The notes beneath the pieces were generated by a model that was given only the letters and a program-made list of their open reading frames with translations, did not search any database and was not told the DNA's origin. From NCBI GenBank assembly GCA_008729055.1, contig SDUX01000007.1:4447409-4511408 (forward strand): a stretch of 64,000 nucleotides of DNA, in the 5' to 3' direction. Source of the DNA: Pyropia haitanensis. Lineage: Eukaryota > Rhodophyta > Bangiophyceae > Bangiales > Bangiaceae. The translations under genes and the position numbers were made by a program. Shown here piece by piece: positions 8,961 through 20,995 of this stretch; the stretch's first letter is position 1, and the number at the start of each line of letters is the position of its first letter.

Positions 8961-11900
8961 GGTGGCCTCGATGCCCCCTCGCCGGCGGGGGGTGCTTCTG
9001 GGGACGGGGCACGCGGCGGTGGCGACGGCAGCGGCAGCGGCGGCGGGCGGCCGCGGCAACGGCGACGTCGACGGCGACGCCGTCAGCGGCGGTGGCGGTG
9101 CGGCGGGCTGCGGTCGGCGGGTGGCGGCGAAGGGCGGCCGTGCGGGAGCGGCGGGCGGCGGGCGGCGGGCGGCGGGCGTGACTCTGCCGGTTGCCCGACG
9201 CGGGCGGCCGCCGTCGCCCCCATTGGCCGCGACCGCCGCGTGCGCCTGGACCGGCGGTTTCCCCCCCGGGGGTGTGCGTACGCGCACCCGCCGCCGTCCG
9301 CAGCGGCGGCGCTCCCGCCTCCCTGTACTCGACGGGTCGGATGGATACGCGGCGTGCCACGCCGGGCGGCGCTACCGCCGCCTCGACGGGGGTGCGGGGG
9401 TGTGGGGGCGTCCCCCCCGCCGTCCGCTGCCCCCCGCTCCGCGGCAGGCGGTGCCGCGCGCCGCGCTGTCTGGCCCGCTGCGCGGGTACGTGGTCGGGTG
9501 CGCGCCGCGCGCGCCGCGGCGCCGCTACCCCCGCCCGCTGCCGGCGCGTAGCGGGGCGTCACGCCCGTGTTTGTCGTGTGCAACGTCGGCGTTGGCGTGG
9601 GGGTGGGTGGCGGGGGCGCCTACCGAGAGACGTTGCGTGCCGCGGCGGCCGCCGCGTCGCGTGACGGCCGGCCCGGCGGCCGTCTTGCTGCGGCGCACGT
9701 GGTGGTCGTGTCCCTTTTTTTTTTTGTCCCTCCTGTACGAGTGGATGACCAGGACCCCGGCGGGGGAGGGGGGTATGGTGCGTAGGAACCGGAACGCGTG
9801 TGACGACCGCACGCGAAAGCGGGACGAGCGTGGGGGATGCGTCCGCGGTAGCGCCGTGCGCGCGCTACGCACACCCCCGCGGTGGGAGGGGGGGTAGGGG
9901 CGTTGGCCGGGCAGTGTGTGTTGGCGTCGCACCCCCCCGCCGCCCTCCGCCGCTGCGTGCCCGCCGTGCGCGCCGCGCGGGTGGGGCGGCCGCCGGGACG
10001 GTGGGGCTTGCCCGGCGGCAGCGGGGGGTCCGTACCCCCCCCCTCCCCCCGTTTTGTCTTCCCGCGTTTGGCCAAACGTGGGGGGTTGGGCGGCCACGCA
10101 AGCGCGGGGAAGAAGCGTGGTCCCCCTCGCTACGCACACCCCGTGGTTGCCGCCCGTTGGCCCCGCGGCGGCCGAGAGGGGTGCCTCCATTGGTGAGGTG
10201 GGCGGTGGGGGCGCGCCGCCCTGCGCTTGCTCACCCCGCCTGCCGGTACGGGAGCGTCTAGCGGTGGAGCGGGGAGCACGGGCGCGGCTGGGGCCGCCGC
10301 GGGTGGGCCCGCGGCCGCCGGCCTCCACCCTCCCAGCACCCCACCCCCTCGCGCTCTCCCCCCTCGCGCCCTACCCGTCCCCGGCACGACACCTCCCCGC
10401 CGAGCGGGGGACCCGAGCGCCACGACGCTGGCAACGCCCGTCGTACTTGCCCCTGCGCCGCCGCGGGCGGGGCGCCGCCTGGGGGCGGCTGCTCAAGACC
10501 GCGTGGACTGGGGCGGAGGGGGTGCAGACGGCGTGGCGTTTGGGGAGGGAGCAGACTGTTGGGGGGGGGGGGGGCGGATGAGTGCGAAGCGTTGTGTGGG
10601 GGGGGGGAAGGGCGCTTGCGTGGGCGGGTCGACGCGCTGTGGCCGCAAGTCGCCGACGGGGAGCCCGCGGGCTGGAGCGGAGCTGTGCAGGGGGGACGAT
10701 GGCGCTCGCGGGCGGCCGTGGGCGGGGGGATGCGCTCGCATGGAGGGGCCCCCGAGGGGCCCCTCCACGCGCACGCGTCCCCGGGTGTGTGGGCGGCCTG
10801 GGCGGCGCCACCGCGCGGGGCAGCGGTGCCCCCCCCACACGGTGTCCGCGTCGGGCGGCCAGACGTGGGGTGACCGCGCTGCCGCAGCGCGCGGCCGCAC
10901 CCCCACGGCCGGGAAGCGGGTGGAGTTTGACGCATCCAAGGCGGGCGGTGGGTAGTGGGTCCCCGCCCTGTCCCCCCGGCCGGACCCCATCCCCCCCGCG
11001 CCGCGGCGGGCGGCGTTTGGCGCGTATGCGTACGCGTGTACCCGCCCGCACCACCCCCTTCGCACCCACCCCGGCACGGCAGCAGCAGTGGTGGGCGTGG
11101 CCGCGGCGGCAGCGGCGGCGGCAGGGCCGTCGACGATGACGTTTTTGGGCGGGCGGGGTATCGACGCCGCCCCGGCCGGCCATGGCTGCCGGCTGGGGTG
11201 GGCGCCCGACACACCGGCGTGGCCGGCGCGGCGGTGGCCGGCGCGGCGCCGGCTGGCGCTGGCGGGGGGGGGGGGGACGGGCGGCGGACGGCCCTACGGG
11301 GCGGCGTGTCGTGCGGACGGGACCGCCACGGCGCGGCGGCGGCGACGGCGGTGGCGGCGGTGGCGGCGGCTGCGGCTTCCCCTGTGGCTGGGAGTGCGGC
11401 CGGCCGGCCGGCCGGGTGGGGGGCGGCAGAGTGTATGAGGTGGTCGCGCCGCGACCGGCGGCCCGCGACGTTGGCGGGGATGGCGCCGGCGGCAGCGGCA
11501 GGGGCGGCGCGCAGGCCGTCGTCACGCCGCCACAAAGGGTGTGGACGGGAGGGGTGCGTGTGGTTGGGGGGGGGAACGTGCGGAGCGTGGCGCCCCGGGG
11601 GGGGGGCGCGGACGGCCGGCGGGAAGGGGCCGGCACTCACGGAGAAAAGAGGGGGGAGGCATGGCAGAGCGGGTGGATGGCGGCGGTGGGTGGAGCCGGC
11701 CCGCCCGCCGCCTCCGCCTGGCCGCTCGGCCGGCGCTCTCCTCCGCTCCCCTCGGACGCGCATCCCCCCTTCCCCCCCCCCCACTCGCGTCCCCGCCCCC
11801 CGCGCCGGGCCGCCGCCTCGCCCTGCCGTGTCGTGCCCGCCGTGGCGGCCCGTCGCGCCTACCCCCGCCGCGCGCCGTCGCCCCCCCTTTTCCCTCTTTG

Positions 11901-12395
11901 GGAGGGGAGGGACCACAGCGCGCGACGGTGTCGACGGTTTAAGCACGTGGGGGGGGGGGGGAAGGGCGTCGTTGTGGGGACCCGCCACGACCGAGCCGGC
12001 ACCACGGCCGCGGCGGCGCGCCCCGCACCCCCCTCGCTGACGCTCACCCCCCCGCCAACGGGCGCCAAGGTCGGGCGGGTGCGGCGGCGCCCCCCCACCT
12101 GCCACTCTCCCCGCCCGCTGCGCGGCGGGAAGGCAACGCCAAGCGGCGGGGAACCGTGCCTCGAGGGCGGCCAGTAGCGTCGGCTTCACCCCCGCGTCGG
12201 CTTGCCATCGGCGAGGGAAGGGAGAGCGTGCTCGCCGCCCGCCACGCGCGGCTGTGGTGGTCGCCGCTGCCGCATGCGCGGCGAAGCCTGGCCCCTTCCC
12301 ACGCCCCCCCCCCGCCCTTCAACCGCACAGCCGCGGCGGCTCGCGGTCGACCCCGCGGCGTGTTTGGCGGGCGGCCGTCGCATCGCCCCGTCGCC
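8961..12395. other. 3.4 kb of GC-rich DNA without a recognisable gene
   Basis: Both strands are open over long distances (for example a minus frame from about 12189 to 10258) because the sequence nearly lacks A/T. The translations are Pro/Ala/Arg/Gly mixtures without motifs. Short phrases recur, such as CGCTACGCACACCCC near 9864 and 10131. A 13-base T run lies near 9715 and many G or C runs of 8-13 occur. A divergent low-complexity gene cannot be excluded. Confidence 0.4.
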
Positions 12396-12872
12396 ATGGC
12401 CAACGACGCCGGCGGGGATGGGGATGCGGGCGGCCCGCTGCCGCCGACCCCCCCCCCCGCGCGGCGGCGGTGGCGGCGGTGCCGCCGGTGCCGGCGCTCG
12501 ACTGGCAGACCGCCCTCCGGTCACCCCCCCGCCGGCCGGCCGCCGCCGGCCGGGACGTCACCTGGACCACCGACGGGTCGTCGACGCCCGCGGCGGCGTC
12601 GTCGCCGGTCACGCCCCTCGACGGCGGGGCGGACGTTTATACCCGCGGAGGGGGCGGCGGCGGCGGCGACGCGGTCAAGGGCTTCCACTACGGCGGCGGC
12701 CGGGGCGTGGGCGGCACGCCGTCCCCCTCGGCGCCGGCGGTGGACTTTGCGACGCTGGTGGGGGGGGAGGCGCCCGACGATGACGGCGCCGCCGCGGCGG
12801 CGGCGTGGGCGGGCGAGCCCCTCACCGAGGTGTGCACGCCGGCCGGCGGCCGGCGCGGGAGCACCGCCAGCC

Positions 12873-12903
<31 letters not shown>

Positions 12904-14916
12904 GGACGGCCCGCCGTCGCGGCGGTCCTTGTCGGCCGAGTTCCCGCTCGACGACAGCGGCGACGGCGGCGGCTGGGCGGAGCGCGTCGCCGCCGTCGGC
13001 CTGCCGCGGGCGGTCGCCGCCGCGGTCGGCGGCTGGGCGCGGCGGCACTGGGGCGTCCTCGCCTTTCTCGTGGCCGCGGCGGGCGGCCTCGCCGCGCTCG
13101 GCGCGCTCGTCTTTGAGCCGCTCCCGTGGCGCGCGTGGGTGGCGTTTGGGGTGCTCCTCGCGCTCCTCGCGGGCCTCGTCGCCGCCGCCGCGCCAACGGC
13201 AACGTGCATGGTGCTGGCGCTCGTCGTGCTGCTCGCCGCGCGCGTCATTACGCCCGCGCAGGCGCTGACAGGCTTTTCCAATACCGGCGTCGCGACGGTG
13301 GGCGTGCTGTTTGTGGTGGCCGAGGGCATCCAGCGGACGGGCGTGCTGCTGCCGCTGTTCAAGGCGCTCCTCGGGAAGCCGCGGCGGCTGTGGGTGGCGC
13401 AGCTGCGGCTGATGCTGCCCGTCGCCGCCGCGTCCGCCTTTCTCAACAACACGCCCGTCGTCGCGATGCTCGTGCCCGTCGTGACGGGCTGGAGTCGCTC
13501 CGCGGGGTTTCCCGTCGCGAAACTGCTGATGCTGATGAACAACGCGGCGGTGCTGGGGGGGTGCTGACGCTCCTCGGCACAAGCACGTCGCTGGTGGTCA
13601 AGGCGCTTGCCGAGGGCGCGGGCCTGGAGGACGCCGCGGGCCGCCCCGTCGAGCTGACCATCTTTGGCATCAGCCGGGTGGGCGCACCGACGCTCGCCGT
13701 CGGCCTCGTGTACATGCTCCTCGCGTCGCCGTTCCTGCTAAAGGACCGCGGCAACCGCACCGGGCTGGTGGCGGTGCTGGCCAACCCGCGGCAGTACTCG
13801 GTGGCGCTGCGGGTGCGGCGGCACTCGCCCGTCGTGGGCGAGACGGTCGAGGCGGCGGGCCTCCGCGCGCTCACCGGCCTCTACCTCATTGACATTACGC
13901 GGGCGGACGGGTCGGTGGTGCCGGCGCCGACGCCCGACACGCTCATCACCGCGGGGGACATCCTCACGTTTGCGGGCATCGTCGAGACGGTCACCGAGCT
14001 GTACCACATCCCGGGCCTGGTGCCGGCCACGTCCGCCAAGCTGCGCACGCAGCGCCACAAGCGGCGGCTGGTGGAGGTGGTCATCGCGCCGCGGTCGGCG
14101 CTCGTCGGCCGCACCGTCGCGGCGACCGCCTTCCGCGCCCGCTTTGGCGCCGTCATCGTCGCGGTGCACCGGCAGGGCGTGCACCTCGCCGAGCACATTG
14201 GCCGCATCCGCCTCACCCCCGGCGACGCGCTGCTGCTCGAGGCGGGGCCGGGCTTTGTGCCCGCCCACGGGCACAACGCGGCGTTTGCGCTCGTGGCGGA
14301 GGTGCGCGGCTCGTCCCCGCCCCGCGAGGACCGCGCGCACATGGCGTTTGCGGCGGCCACCGCGGCGGCCATGGTCGCCGTCGCCACCGCGGGCGTCTAC
14401 CCGCTGCTCACCGCCGCCGCGGCGGCGGGCGTCGCCATGGTCGCCGCGGGCTGCCTGACGCCCGCCCAGGCGGGCGGCGCGGTCAACCTGCCGGTCCTCC
14501 TCACCGTCGCGGCGTCGTTTGGGGTGTCCAAGGCGCTCGAAGTGACGGGCGGCGCCGCCGCGCTGGCGGGGGCGGTCGTCGCCGCGACGCGCCCCGCGGG
14601 GCCGCTGGGCATCCTGTTTGGCATCTATGGCAGCACCGCGGTGCTGAGCAGCCTCATCACCAACAACGCGGCGGTGGCGCTGGTCTTCCCCATCGCGGTC
14701 AGCATCGTCGCGACCGAGCGCCTCGACGTGCACAAGGTGCTGTACACGATCATGCTGGCGGCGTCGGCGAGCTTCTCGACGCCCATCGGGTACACGACCA
14801 ACCTGCTCGTCCACGGGCCGGGCGGGTACACGTTTGGCGACTGGGTCGTGTTTGGCGTGCCGCTGCAGCTGGTGCTCATGATCGTGTCGGTCTTCCTCGT
14901 GGACTGGCTGTACTGA
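12396..14916 (+). CDS. SLC13/SAC1-type sodium-sulfate (anion) transporter with two RCK_C domains
   Basis: A polytopic membrane protein of the ArsB/NhaD-SLC13 permease type. An N-terminal Gly/Ser-rich cytosolic region is followed by hydrophobic segments (HWGVLAFLVAAAGGLAALGA, FGVLLALLAGLVAAAAP and others). Next comes the permease signature LNNTPVVAMLVPVV and then LTLLGTSTSLVV, the expected carrier motif. Two TrkA-C (RCK_C) ligand-binding domains sit in the central loop (QYSVALRVRRHSPVVGETV..., then RRLVEVVIAPRSALVGRTV...). More membrane helices follow, with ITNNAAVALVFPIA and a TTNLLVHGPGGYTFGDW end. This layout matches algal sulfate transporters related to SAC1/SLT; the substrate is inferred. 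The frame breaks at the C run 12448-12458 and at the seven-G run near 13555-13561. One extra G there would restore LNNAAVLGG-VLTLLGTSTS. Confidence 0.85.
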
Positions 14917-15645
14917 GGCAGCAGGGGGGGAGGGCGGAGGGGGGGGGGGGGAACGGACAGGGCGTGAGGGAGGAATCGAGAGCGGTGGGTGGGGGGGGGG
15001 GGGGGGGGGGAGGGGGGAGCCCGCACGGCGCAAGTGGCCGGTGGACAAAACAGCAGACCAAACGAAAGACCGGCAGCCGTCCCGCCGTCGCGTCCGCCGC
15101 CGCCCGCCCCCCGGCCAGCCGGTTTGCCGACACCGTACCCGCCACCATTGGCCGCCTGCCGGCCACGCGGCGGCACCGCCCCGACGCCGCCGCCTGTGCG
15201 GCGGCCGCCGTCTGGCCGCGGTGGGGAAGGGCGCGAGACGCGCGTGGCGGTCGAAACGCCGGACGGCGTCGCCGTCGTGGGTGGCCGGCCACCAATCCGG
15301 CGGCTCGCTCTTTCCCCCCCCCCCCTTTTGCTGGACGGATCACCCCTCCCCCCCCCCACGCGCCTTCCTCCTCCTCCCCGTGTGCCACCGCCTCTGCCCC
15401 CCCGCCCCCCACCGTGCTCTCCCCACCAACATCCGCTCCCCTCCCGCTTCCCCACTGTCGCCGCCGCCACCTGTTGGTCACCGTTCCCTCCCCCGCCCCC
15501 CACCGTGCTCTCCCCACCAACGTCCGCTCCCCTCTCGCTTCCCCACTGTCGCCGCCGCCACCTGTTGGTCGCCGTTCCCTCCCCCGCCCCCCGCCGAGTG
15601 CGCTCCCCCGCTCCCGGCTTCACGGCCGCCGCGGCCGTCGGCGCC
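14917..15645. other. Intergenic between transporter and QTRT2-like gene
   Basis: Contains G runs (14940-15013), an ordinary stretch at 15035-15080 and C-rich DNA. A 91-bp unit is tandemly duplicated at about 15400-15591 (CACCGTGCTC at 15410 and 15501; a third copy starts and decays). No gene seen. Confidence 0.45.
15400..15591. repeat. 91-bp tandem duplication
   Basis: Two adjacent copies with few differences, each including CACCGTGCTCTCCCCACCAA and CACCTGTTGGTC. It lies immediately upstream of the QTRT2-like gene, so it may lie in the promoter or leader. Confidence 0.8.
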
Positions 15646-16676
15646 ATGACCCCCCGGGCGCACACGCTCCCCCCCCCCCCCCCCCCCCCCGGCGGCCCTA
15701 CCCCCCCCCCCCCCCCCCCACGCCCGCCCCCCTCTTCCTCACCCACCGGGGTTCCCTCCCCCACCTGCCCGGCCCGCTGGCCCCCCCCCCCCCCCCGGCA
15801 CCCGGCGGCTGCTGCAGCTGCCACTCGCCCAGTGGGTGCACTTCAACCCCTCCTCCCGCGCGCCAACGACGGGCCTCCTCGCCGCCTTTCCCGGCGGCGC
15901 GGCGGCCTACACGGGCCACCCCCCCGGCCGTACCTACCTCTTCCTCACCACCCGCGCCGCGGGCGGCACCGACGGCCTGACGCCAACGCCGGGCAAGTCG
16001 GGCGCGATTACGCTCGACACGCCGACCGCGCGGTCGCGGGTGTGGCCGGCCGAGGCGGTCCGCCTCGCGGCGGTCCTGCGCGTCGACGCGGTCGAGGCAC
16101 CCGCCGAGGCGCCGCCCGCGGCGGCGGCAACGCCCGCGTCGACGCGCCGGGCGGTGCGGCGGAGCGGGGAGCTGCTCGCCGCGGCGGTCGCGACGGCGCC
16201 GCCCCTCCCCGTCGGGGTGTGGGCGCCCGTCCACGGGGGGGTGCTGCCAGCGTCACGTGCCGCGGCGGGCGCGGCGGTCGCGACGGCGGCGGCGGCGGCG
16301 GCGGCCACCGCGGGCGGCACGCCCATCGTCGGCGCCGTCCTCGCCGGCCTCTACGCCGGCGAGCCACCCGACGCGCGCTGGGCGGCGGTGCGCGCGGCGG
16401 TCGCGGCGCTGCCGCCGTCGCTGCCCCGGCACCTTGCCGGCGGGGACGGCTCGCCCGGCGAGGCGCTCGCCGCGATCGCCGCGGGCGTCGACACCCTCGA
16501 CGCGAGCTGGCCGTTTGATATGGCCGCCGCGGGGGTGGCGGTGGATATGGCCACCGCCCGCCACCTGCGGCTGCGCGACTGGGCGTATGTGCGGGACACG
16601 CGGCCGCTCGTGCCGGGCTGCCCCTGCTGGGTGTGTGACCCGGCGGGGCGGGCGGGCACGGCGGGCGGCTCGGCCG

Positions 16677-16707
<31 letters not shown>

Positions 16708-17007
16708 CGGCGTCGGCGGTGGCGGCGACGGCGACGGCCGGCCGGGGGGGGGGCCCTACACGCGCGCCTACTTGCGGCACCTGGTCGAGGTGCAGGAGCT
16801 GCTCGCGCCGACCCTCCTCGCCGCCCACAACCTGGTCGCGTACGAGGGGTGGTGGGCGCGCCTGCGCGTGGCCGCGGGGGGGGGGGGGGGCGAGTGGCGC
16901 GCGTTTGTCGACGCGTGGGAGGAGGCGGAGCGGCGGGCGCGGCAGGGCGACGACGCCCCGGGGGGGGGGCGGGGGTGCCCGCGGCGGCGGGCGCGGCCGC
17001 CGCGTGA
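15646..17007 (+). CDS. QTRT2: Queuine tRNA-ribosyltransferase accessory subunit 2 (QTRT2-like)
   Basis: QTRT2 pairs with QTRT1 to exchange guanine-34 for queuine in tRNA. Visible evidence: LFLTHRGSLPHL near the N-terminus (the TGT-family GxxPHLT region); GVDTLDASWPFDMAA matching the GVDLF-type segment; the zinc motif PGCPCWVC (C-x-C-x2-C); then TRAYLRHLVEVQELL and LLAAHNL with the zinc-ligand His. A Gly-rich insertion of about 40 residues separates the Cys cluster from TRAYLRHL, unusual for the family. The longest clean frame is 15836-17170. Upstream family motifs lie in neighbouring frames across the C runs 15670-15800, so ATG 15646 is the best start. A shift at the G run near 16963 would end the protein at 17007. 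Its 3' end faces that of the minus-strand gene at 17288. Confidence 0.78.
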
Positions 17008-17287
17008 CGCGCCCCGCGCGCGGCGCCCGCCGCCGGTCGCGTGCCGCACGGCCACTCCCAACCGTTGCGTACGCGGGCGACGCGGGCGGCAAACGCGGGC
17101 GGCCAAGAATCAGCGCCCGCCCCACACGGCGCTCCGACCCCCCCCCCCCCCCGCCCACCCCCTCACCTAAAGGAAAAATCAACAAAGCACTGGGGGAAGC
17201 CGCCCCGCGCGACCCCGCCCCGCCTCCCCTCCGTGTCCCCCCCCCCCTCCCCCCCCCCCCCCTCCCCGATCGGGCGCGACGCTACCA

Positions 17288-17936
17288 CTACAGAAAAAAC
17301 CAGCCCGGCGGCCGCACCCCCCCCCCCCCCCCCCCCCCCGTCGCCCACAACGACCGCACCAGCCGCCGCGCGACGCCGCCCGCGTCGGCCACCGCCCCGC
17401 GGAGCAGCAGGCCCAGCACGCTCGGCATGTCGCCGTCGCTGCCGCCGCTGCCGCCGCCGCCGCCGGCCGCGGCAGCGGACAAACCCGCCGCGCGGGCGGC
17501 CACGCCGCCGCCGCCGCCGCCGCCGCCAGACGCCGCCGCCACCAGCGCCGCCGCAGCGGTGGGCGCACGCGCCACGGGCGGCGGCGGCCGCGGTGACCCG
17601 CGCCGCAGCGGCCCGTGGCCGCCGCCGTCGGCGGCGGTGGTGGCGGCCGTGCCGGCCGCCGCGTCGGTGGCGGCCGCCGCGGCAGCGTCGGCGGCGGTGG
17701 CCGCCGCGGGGGCGGCGCCGCCGCCGCCGGCGTCGCCGCGGCCCGCCACAACGTACGCGCGGACCGCCTCGCCCACCGCCACGCGGAGCGCCTCGAGCGC
17801 CACCGCCCGCGCGGGCGGCGGCAGGCCCGCGAGTGCCGACAGCCACCGCTCGGGGGAGGGCCGGCCGGCCGGCACGGCGGCGGCGGGCGCCGGGGGAGCG
17901 GCCGCCGTCGGTGCCGTCGCCGTCGCCGCCGCCGCC

Positions 17937-17981
<45 letters not shown>

Positions 17982-19091
17982 GCGGCGAGCACGGGCGACG
18001 CGCCGCCCGCGCCGCTGCGCGGCCGCTTGACGGGCGTGCCGCTGAGGCGGGCGGCCGCGCGGCTGGCCGCCGCGGGGGTGCCCGCCGCCGGCGGCGGCGC
18101 CGGCGGCCGCGCCGTCGCGGCCGTCACGGCCGCGCCGGCGGCCGCCGCCGCCACCTCCACTACCAGCCGCCGCCCGCCGTCGGCGGTGAGGGCGGCCAAG
18201 AGAGCGGCGGGCACCCCCCCCGCCTCCCCGGTGGTCGTCCCCCCCCGCCCCCCCAATGACGGCGGCGCCACGCCGGGCGGCCGTGGCGGGCCACCCCCCC
18301 CCCCACCCCCCCCCACCGCGCGACAGCTCCCGCACCACCGCCACCGCCACCGCAACAGCCAGGCGGCGCCCCGCATCACCACCGCCAACGAGCGCGCGCA
18401 CAATCGCGCCCGCGGGCCCGCCGTCGTCGTCGCCGGCGGTGGCGGCGCCACCCCCTGCGCGAGCAGAGGCCGGCGACGGCACGCCGCCGCCGTCGGCGGG
18501 CCCACCCGCCACGCCCCGCGCGGCGCCCGCCGCGGCGGCGGCAACGAGCCGCAGGCCGTCGGGGCGGGCGAGGCCGCCAACGATCCGCGCCAGCGCGGGC
18601 GGCAGGCCCCCCGCCGGCGGCGGCACGCCGCCACGGCCGCCGCCCAGCGGCGACGGCGGCGGCGACGGCGGCGGCGGCGACGGCGGCGGCGGCGGCGGCG
18701 GCACCCCCCCCGCCATAACGCTGGTGGGTGACGGCGGCTCGGCGGCGGCGCTGCGGCCACCCGCGCGGCCCCCCGCGCGGCCATCCCCCGCGGGGTGCCC
18801 CCCCCCGTCCCCCCCGGCGGGCGGCCCCTCCCCCGCGGCGGCGGCCGCCTCGGCGGTGGCGGCAGACAAGAGGGCGCCAACGTCGGCGAGCACGCGGCCG
18901 ACCGCCGCGGCCGCGGCGGCGAGGCGGCCGACGCGGCCCGCGGCGGCGGCGGCGCCGGCGGCCAGCCGCCGGCGGTGGGCGAGCGCGGCGGCGGCGGCGG
19001 CGAGTGCGAGGACCGCCGCGAGCGTGCGCAGCGCGGGGGGGGGGGGGAGCGTGACGACGACGACGCCGCGGCGGCGGCGGGGGGGGACCAT
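17288..19091 (-). CDS. Ala-rich single-pass membrane protein, possibly PP2-A10-like
   Basis: From ATG 19091 the protein starts MVPPRRRRGVVVVTL and has one membrane segment (LRTLAAVLALAAAAAALAH) followed by Arg residues. Next come amphipathic Ala-rich helices (ALARIVGGLARPDGLRLV, AIVRALVGGGDAGRRLAV). The frame shifts within the C/G runs near 18240-18310. It then continues (VPAALLAALTADGGRRLV, SALAGLPPPARAVALEALRV, SVLGLLLRGAVADAGGVARR) to a stop at 17288. The order of one N-terminal membrane helix and several soluble helical repeats recalls plant PHLOEM PROTEIN 2-LIKE A10 proteins. That is a weak resemblance, and function is unknown. It is divergent from the CPBP gene at 19974. Confidence 0.45.
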
Positions 19092-19973
19092 CGTGGCGGG
19101 ACGGACAACAAAAAAAAAAAGAAAGGGCAGGGAAAGAGGGGGGATGGGGGACGCGTGGACCGCCGCGGGTGTGGAAGGGGAGGGCAGGGACGATGAAAGA
19201 AAAAAAGGGGTGGAAAGGGTAGGTAACAGGGAGGGAAGGAGTGGGGGGAAGGTGTAGGGGAAGGGGAGGGAGGGGTGGGGGAAGGGTGAGCGGGGGGGGG
19301 GGGGGGGACCCCCCGGCGGTGCCTGCGCGGCGAGGGGGCGGGGAGACGACGCGCCGTCACAGCACGCTGACGCTCCGCGCTTGGGAGAGGGGGGAGGGCG
19401 GCGTTGCCGTGCCACGTGCCCGACCGGGACGTTGAATCCGCGGACCGCGCGGCGTCTGTGCAGGAAGCGCGCCCCCCAGAGGGATTTGATAACGGCAGGG
19501 GGTGTTATCCAGTTATCAAACCTCCCACAGCACCTCTGGGGGGGGTTGGATAACATGTTATCCGACCCCCTGTCGGTCGTTTTTTCAAAAAAAAAAAACG
19601 TTGTGCGCCTGCAGACGTGACATTGGCCAATGGGACCAGCAGAATTTGTACCGTGTGCAAACGGAGGGGCTGGAATCCAAGCGCGGGACCGCGGCAGGGC
19701 CGCCGCCTTGGCCGCCGCCTTGGCCGCCGCCACACCGTCGCGGCGCCACCATCCACGAGCAGCAGCGCGGCGTCGCGTCGCCGCCGCCGCGTTGCCGCCG
19801 CCGCGGGCGCGCCGACGGCAGCCACGCCCGCCGCCCTCCCGCCGCCTGCCGCCGCCCGCCCTGTCTCTCCCGGCGCCGCCCGCCCCCCCCGCCGCGGCTG
19901 GGAGGGGCGGCGCGTCGTCGTCCTCCTCCCTCCCCCCCCACCGCCCGGCGTCGGCTCCCCCGCCCCCGCCCCG
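19092..19973. promoter_or_regulatory. Divergent intergenic region with palindromic motifs
   Basis: Separates the minus-strand membrane protein gene (start 19091) from the CPBP gene (start 19974). Features near 19470-19635: TTTGATAAC near 19488 and GTTATCAAA near 19512 facing each other; the perfect 16-bp palindrome GGATAACATGTTATCC at 19548-19563; a 12-A run near 19586-19598; and the perfect palindrome CATTGGCCAATG at 19621-19632. The last gives a CCAAT box on each strand, as expected for a bidirectional promoter. The region 19440-19640 is clearly A/T-richer than both genes. Confidence 0.45.
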
Positions 19974-20995
19974 ATGGACTCGTCGGCGGCGCCCGGCGTC
20001 CCCCTCATGGCGACGCCCTCCACCCGCTTTGACGCGGACGCCGTCGAGGGCCTCTCCCGCGGCTGCGAAGGCACCGCCGCGCTCGCGTGGACGGTCCTCT
20101 TCCTCCTCCTCTCCTCCTCCTCCTTCCTCGCCACCCTCGCCGCGACGCCCTACCCCGCGCTGACGGCGGTGGCGGTGGTGGGCGCGCCGGTCGGCCTCGC
20201 CGCCATCCCGCTGCTGCTGCTGTGGCCGCCCCACGCGGCGCGCACGCTCGCCGCGTACGCCGCGTACATCGTCACGCCGATCGCGCTGGCGGCGGCGCGG
20301 CCCGCCGCGGGCGGCGCCGCCGCCCACGCCGTCGACGCGGCGGCCGTGGCGGCGCTGTGGGCGCCGCTCGAGGCGCGGCTGCTGCCGCCGGCGCTGTCCG
20401 CGACGGGCACCGTCGCGGTGTGGGGCATGTGCACGGGGCTCCTGTCCGCCGTGACAGTCTTTTCCGTCGTCCGCCCGGCGGCGGTGCCCATCGGCTACAC
20501 GTACGCGCTGTCCGCGGCGGACGTGGGCATCGGCGCCGCCGCGGCGGTGGCGGGCGCGGCGGCGGTGCTGCCGGCGGCGATGGCGGTCGGCGCGGCGGGG
20601 CGGCCGCACTCGCTCGCCGCGTCGCCGGTGGAGGCCAAGGCCGGCCTCGCGGTCGCGCTGTACGCGTCCTCCCTGGCCGAGGAGATCCTCTTTCGGGGGC
20701 TCGTGCAGAACCTGCTCACCGACACGCTCGGCGACGCGTACGGGCGGGGGGTGCCGCTGGTGCTGGCGGCGGCCGTGTACGCGGCGAGCCACCTGCGCAG
20801 CCGCCAGCGGGGCAGCCGCGGGGGGGCGGGGGGGCCGCCCCTCCGGGGCGGCGGGGCGGGTGGAACGTCCGCGCCGCGGCGGTGGCGGGCGTGGCGGGCC
20901 TCGTGTACGGGGGGGTGTGGGCGGTGACGGGCAAGGTGACGGTCGCGGCGGGCACGCACGCGGCGGTCGACTGGGTGTGGCGCGTCTTTTTCTGA
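19974..20995 (+). CDS. CPBP (CAAX protease/bacteriocin-processing) family intramembrane protease
   Basis: Polytopic membrane protein with about 7-8 hydrophobic segments (AWTVLFLLLSSSSFLATLAA, LTAVAVVGAPVGLAAIPLLL, GTVAVWGMCTGLLSAVTVF and others). The three ABI/CPBP motifs are present: SLAEEILFRG (20671-20699, the Glu-Glu pair and Arg), VYAASHL (motif 2 His), and GTHAAVDWVW (20950-20979, motif 3 His and Asp). These residues bind metal in the Rce1-like fold. Plant and algal members sit in plastid or secretory membranes; the location here is unknown. The frame shifts in the G runs near 20820-20870, so the last 45 residues are read one frame over and end at 20995. ATG 19974 (MDSSAAPG) is preferred; the longer upstream reading is low-complexity. 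Confidence 0.8.

Noticed and set aside
10258..12189. 643-codon minus frame
   Set aside because: Pro/Arg/Ala composition without domain order, in DNA where all frames are open.
17163..20792. 1209-codon minus frame as a single protein
   Set aside because: Only the part after ATG 19091 has a membrane helix and helical repeats. The upstream part is antisense to the CPBP gene and the divergent promoter.
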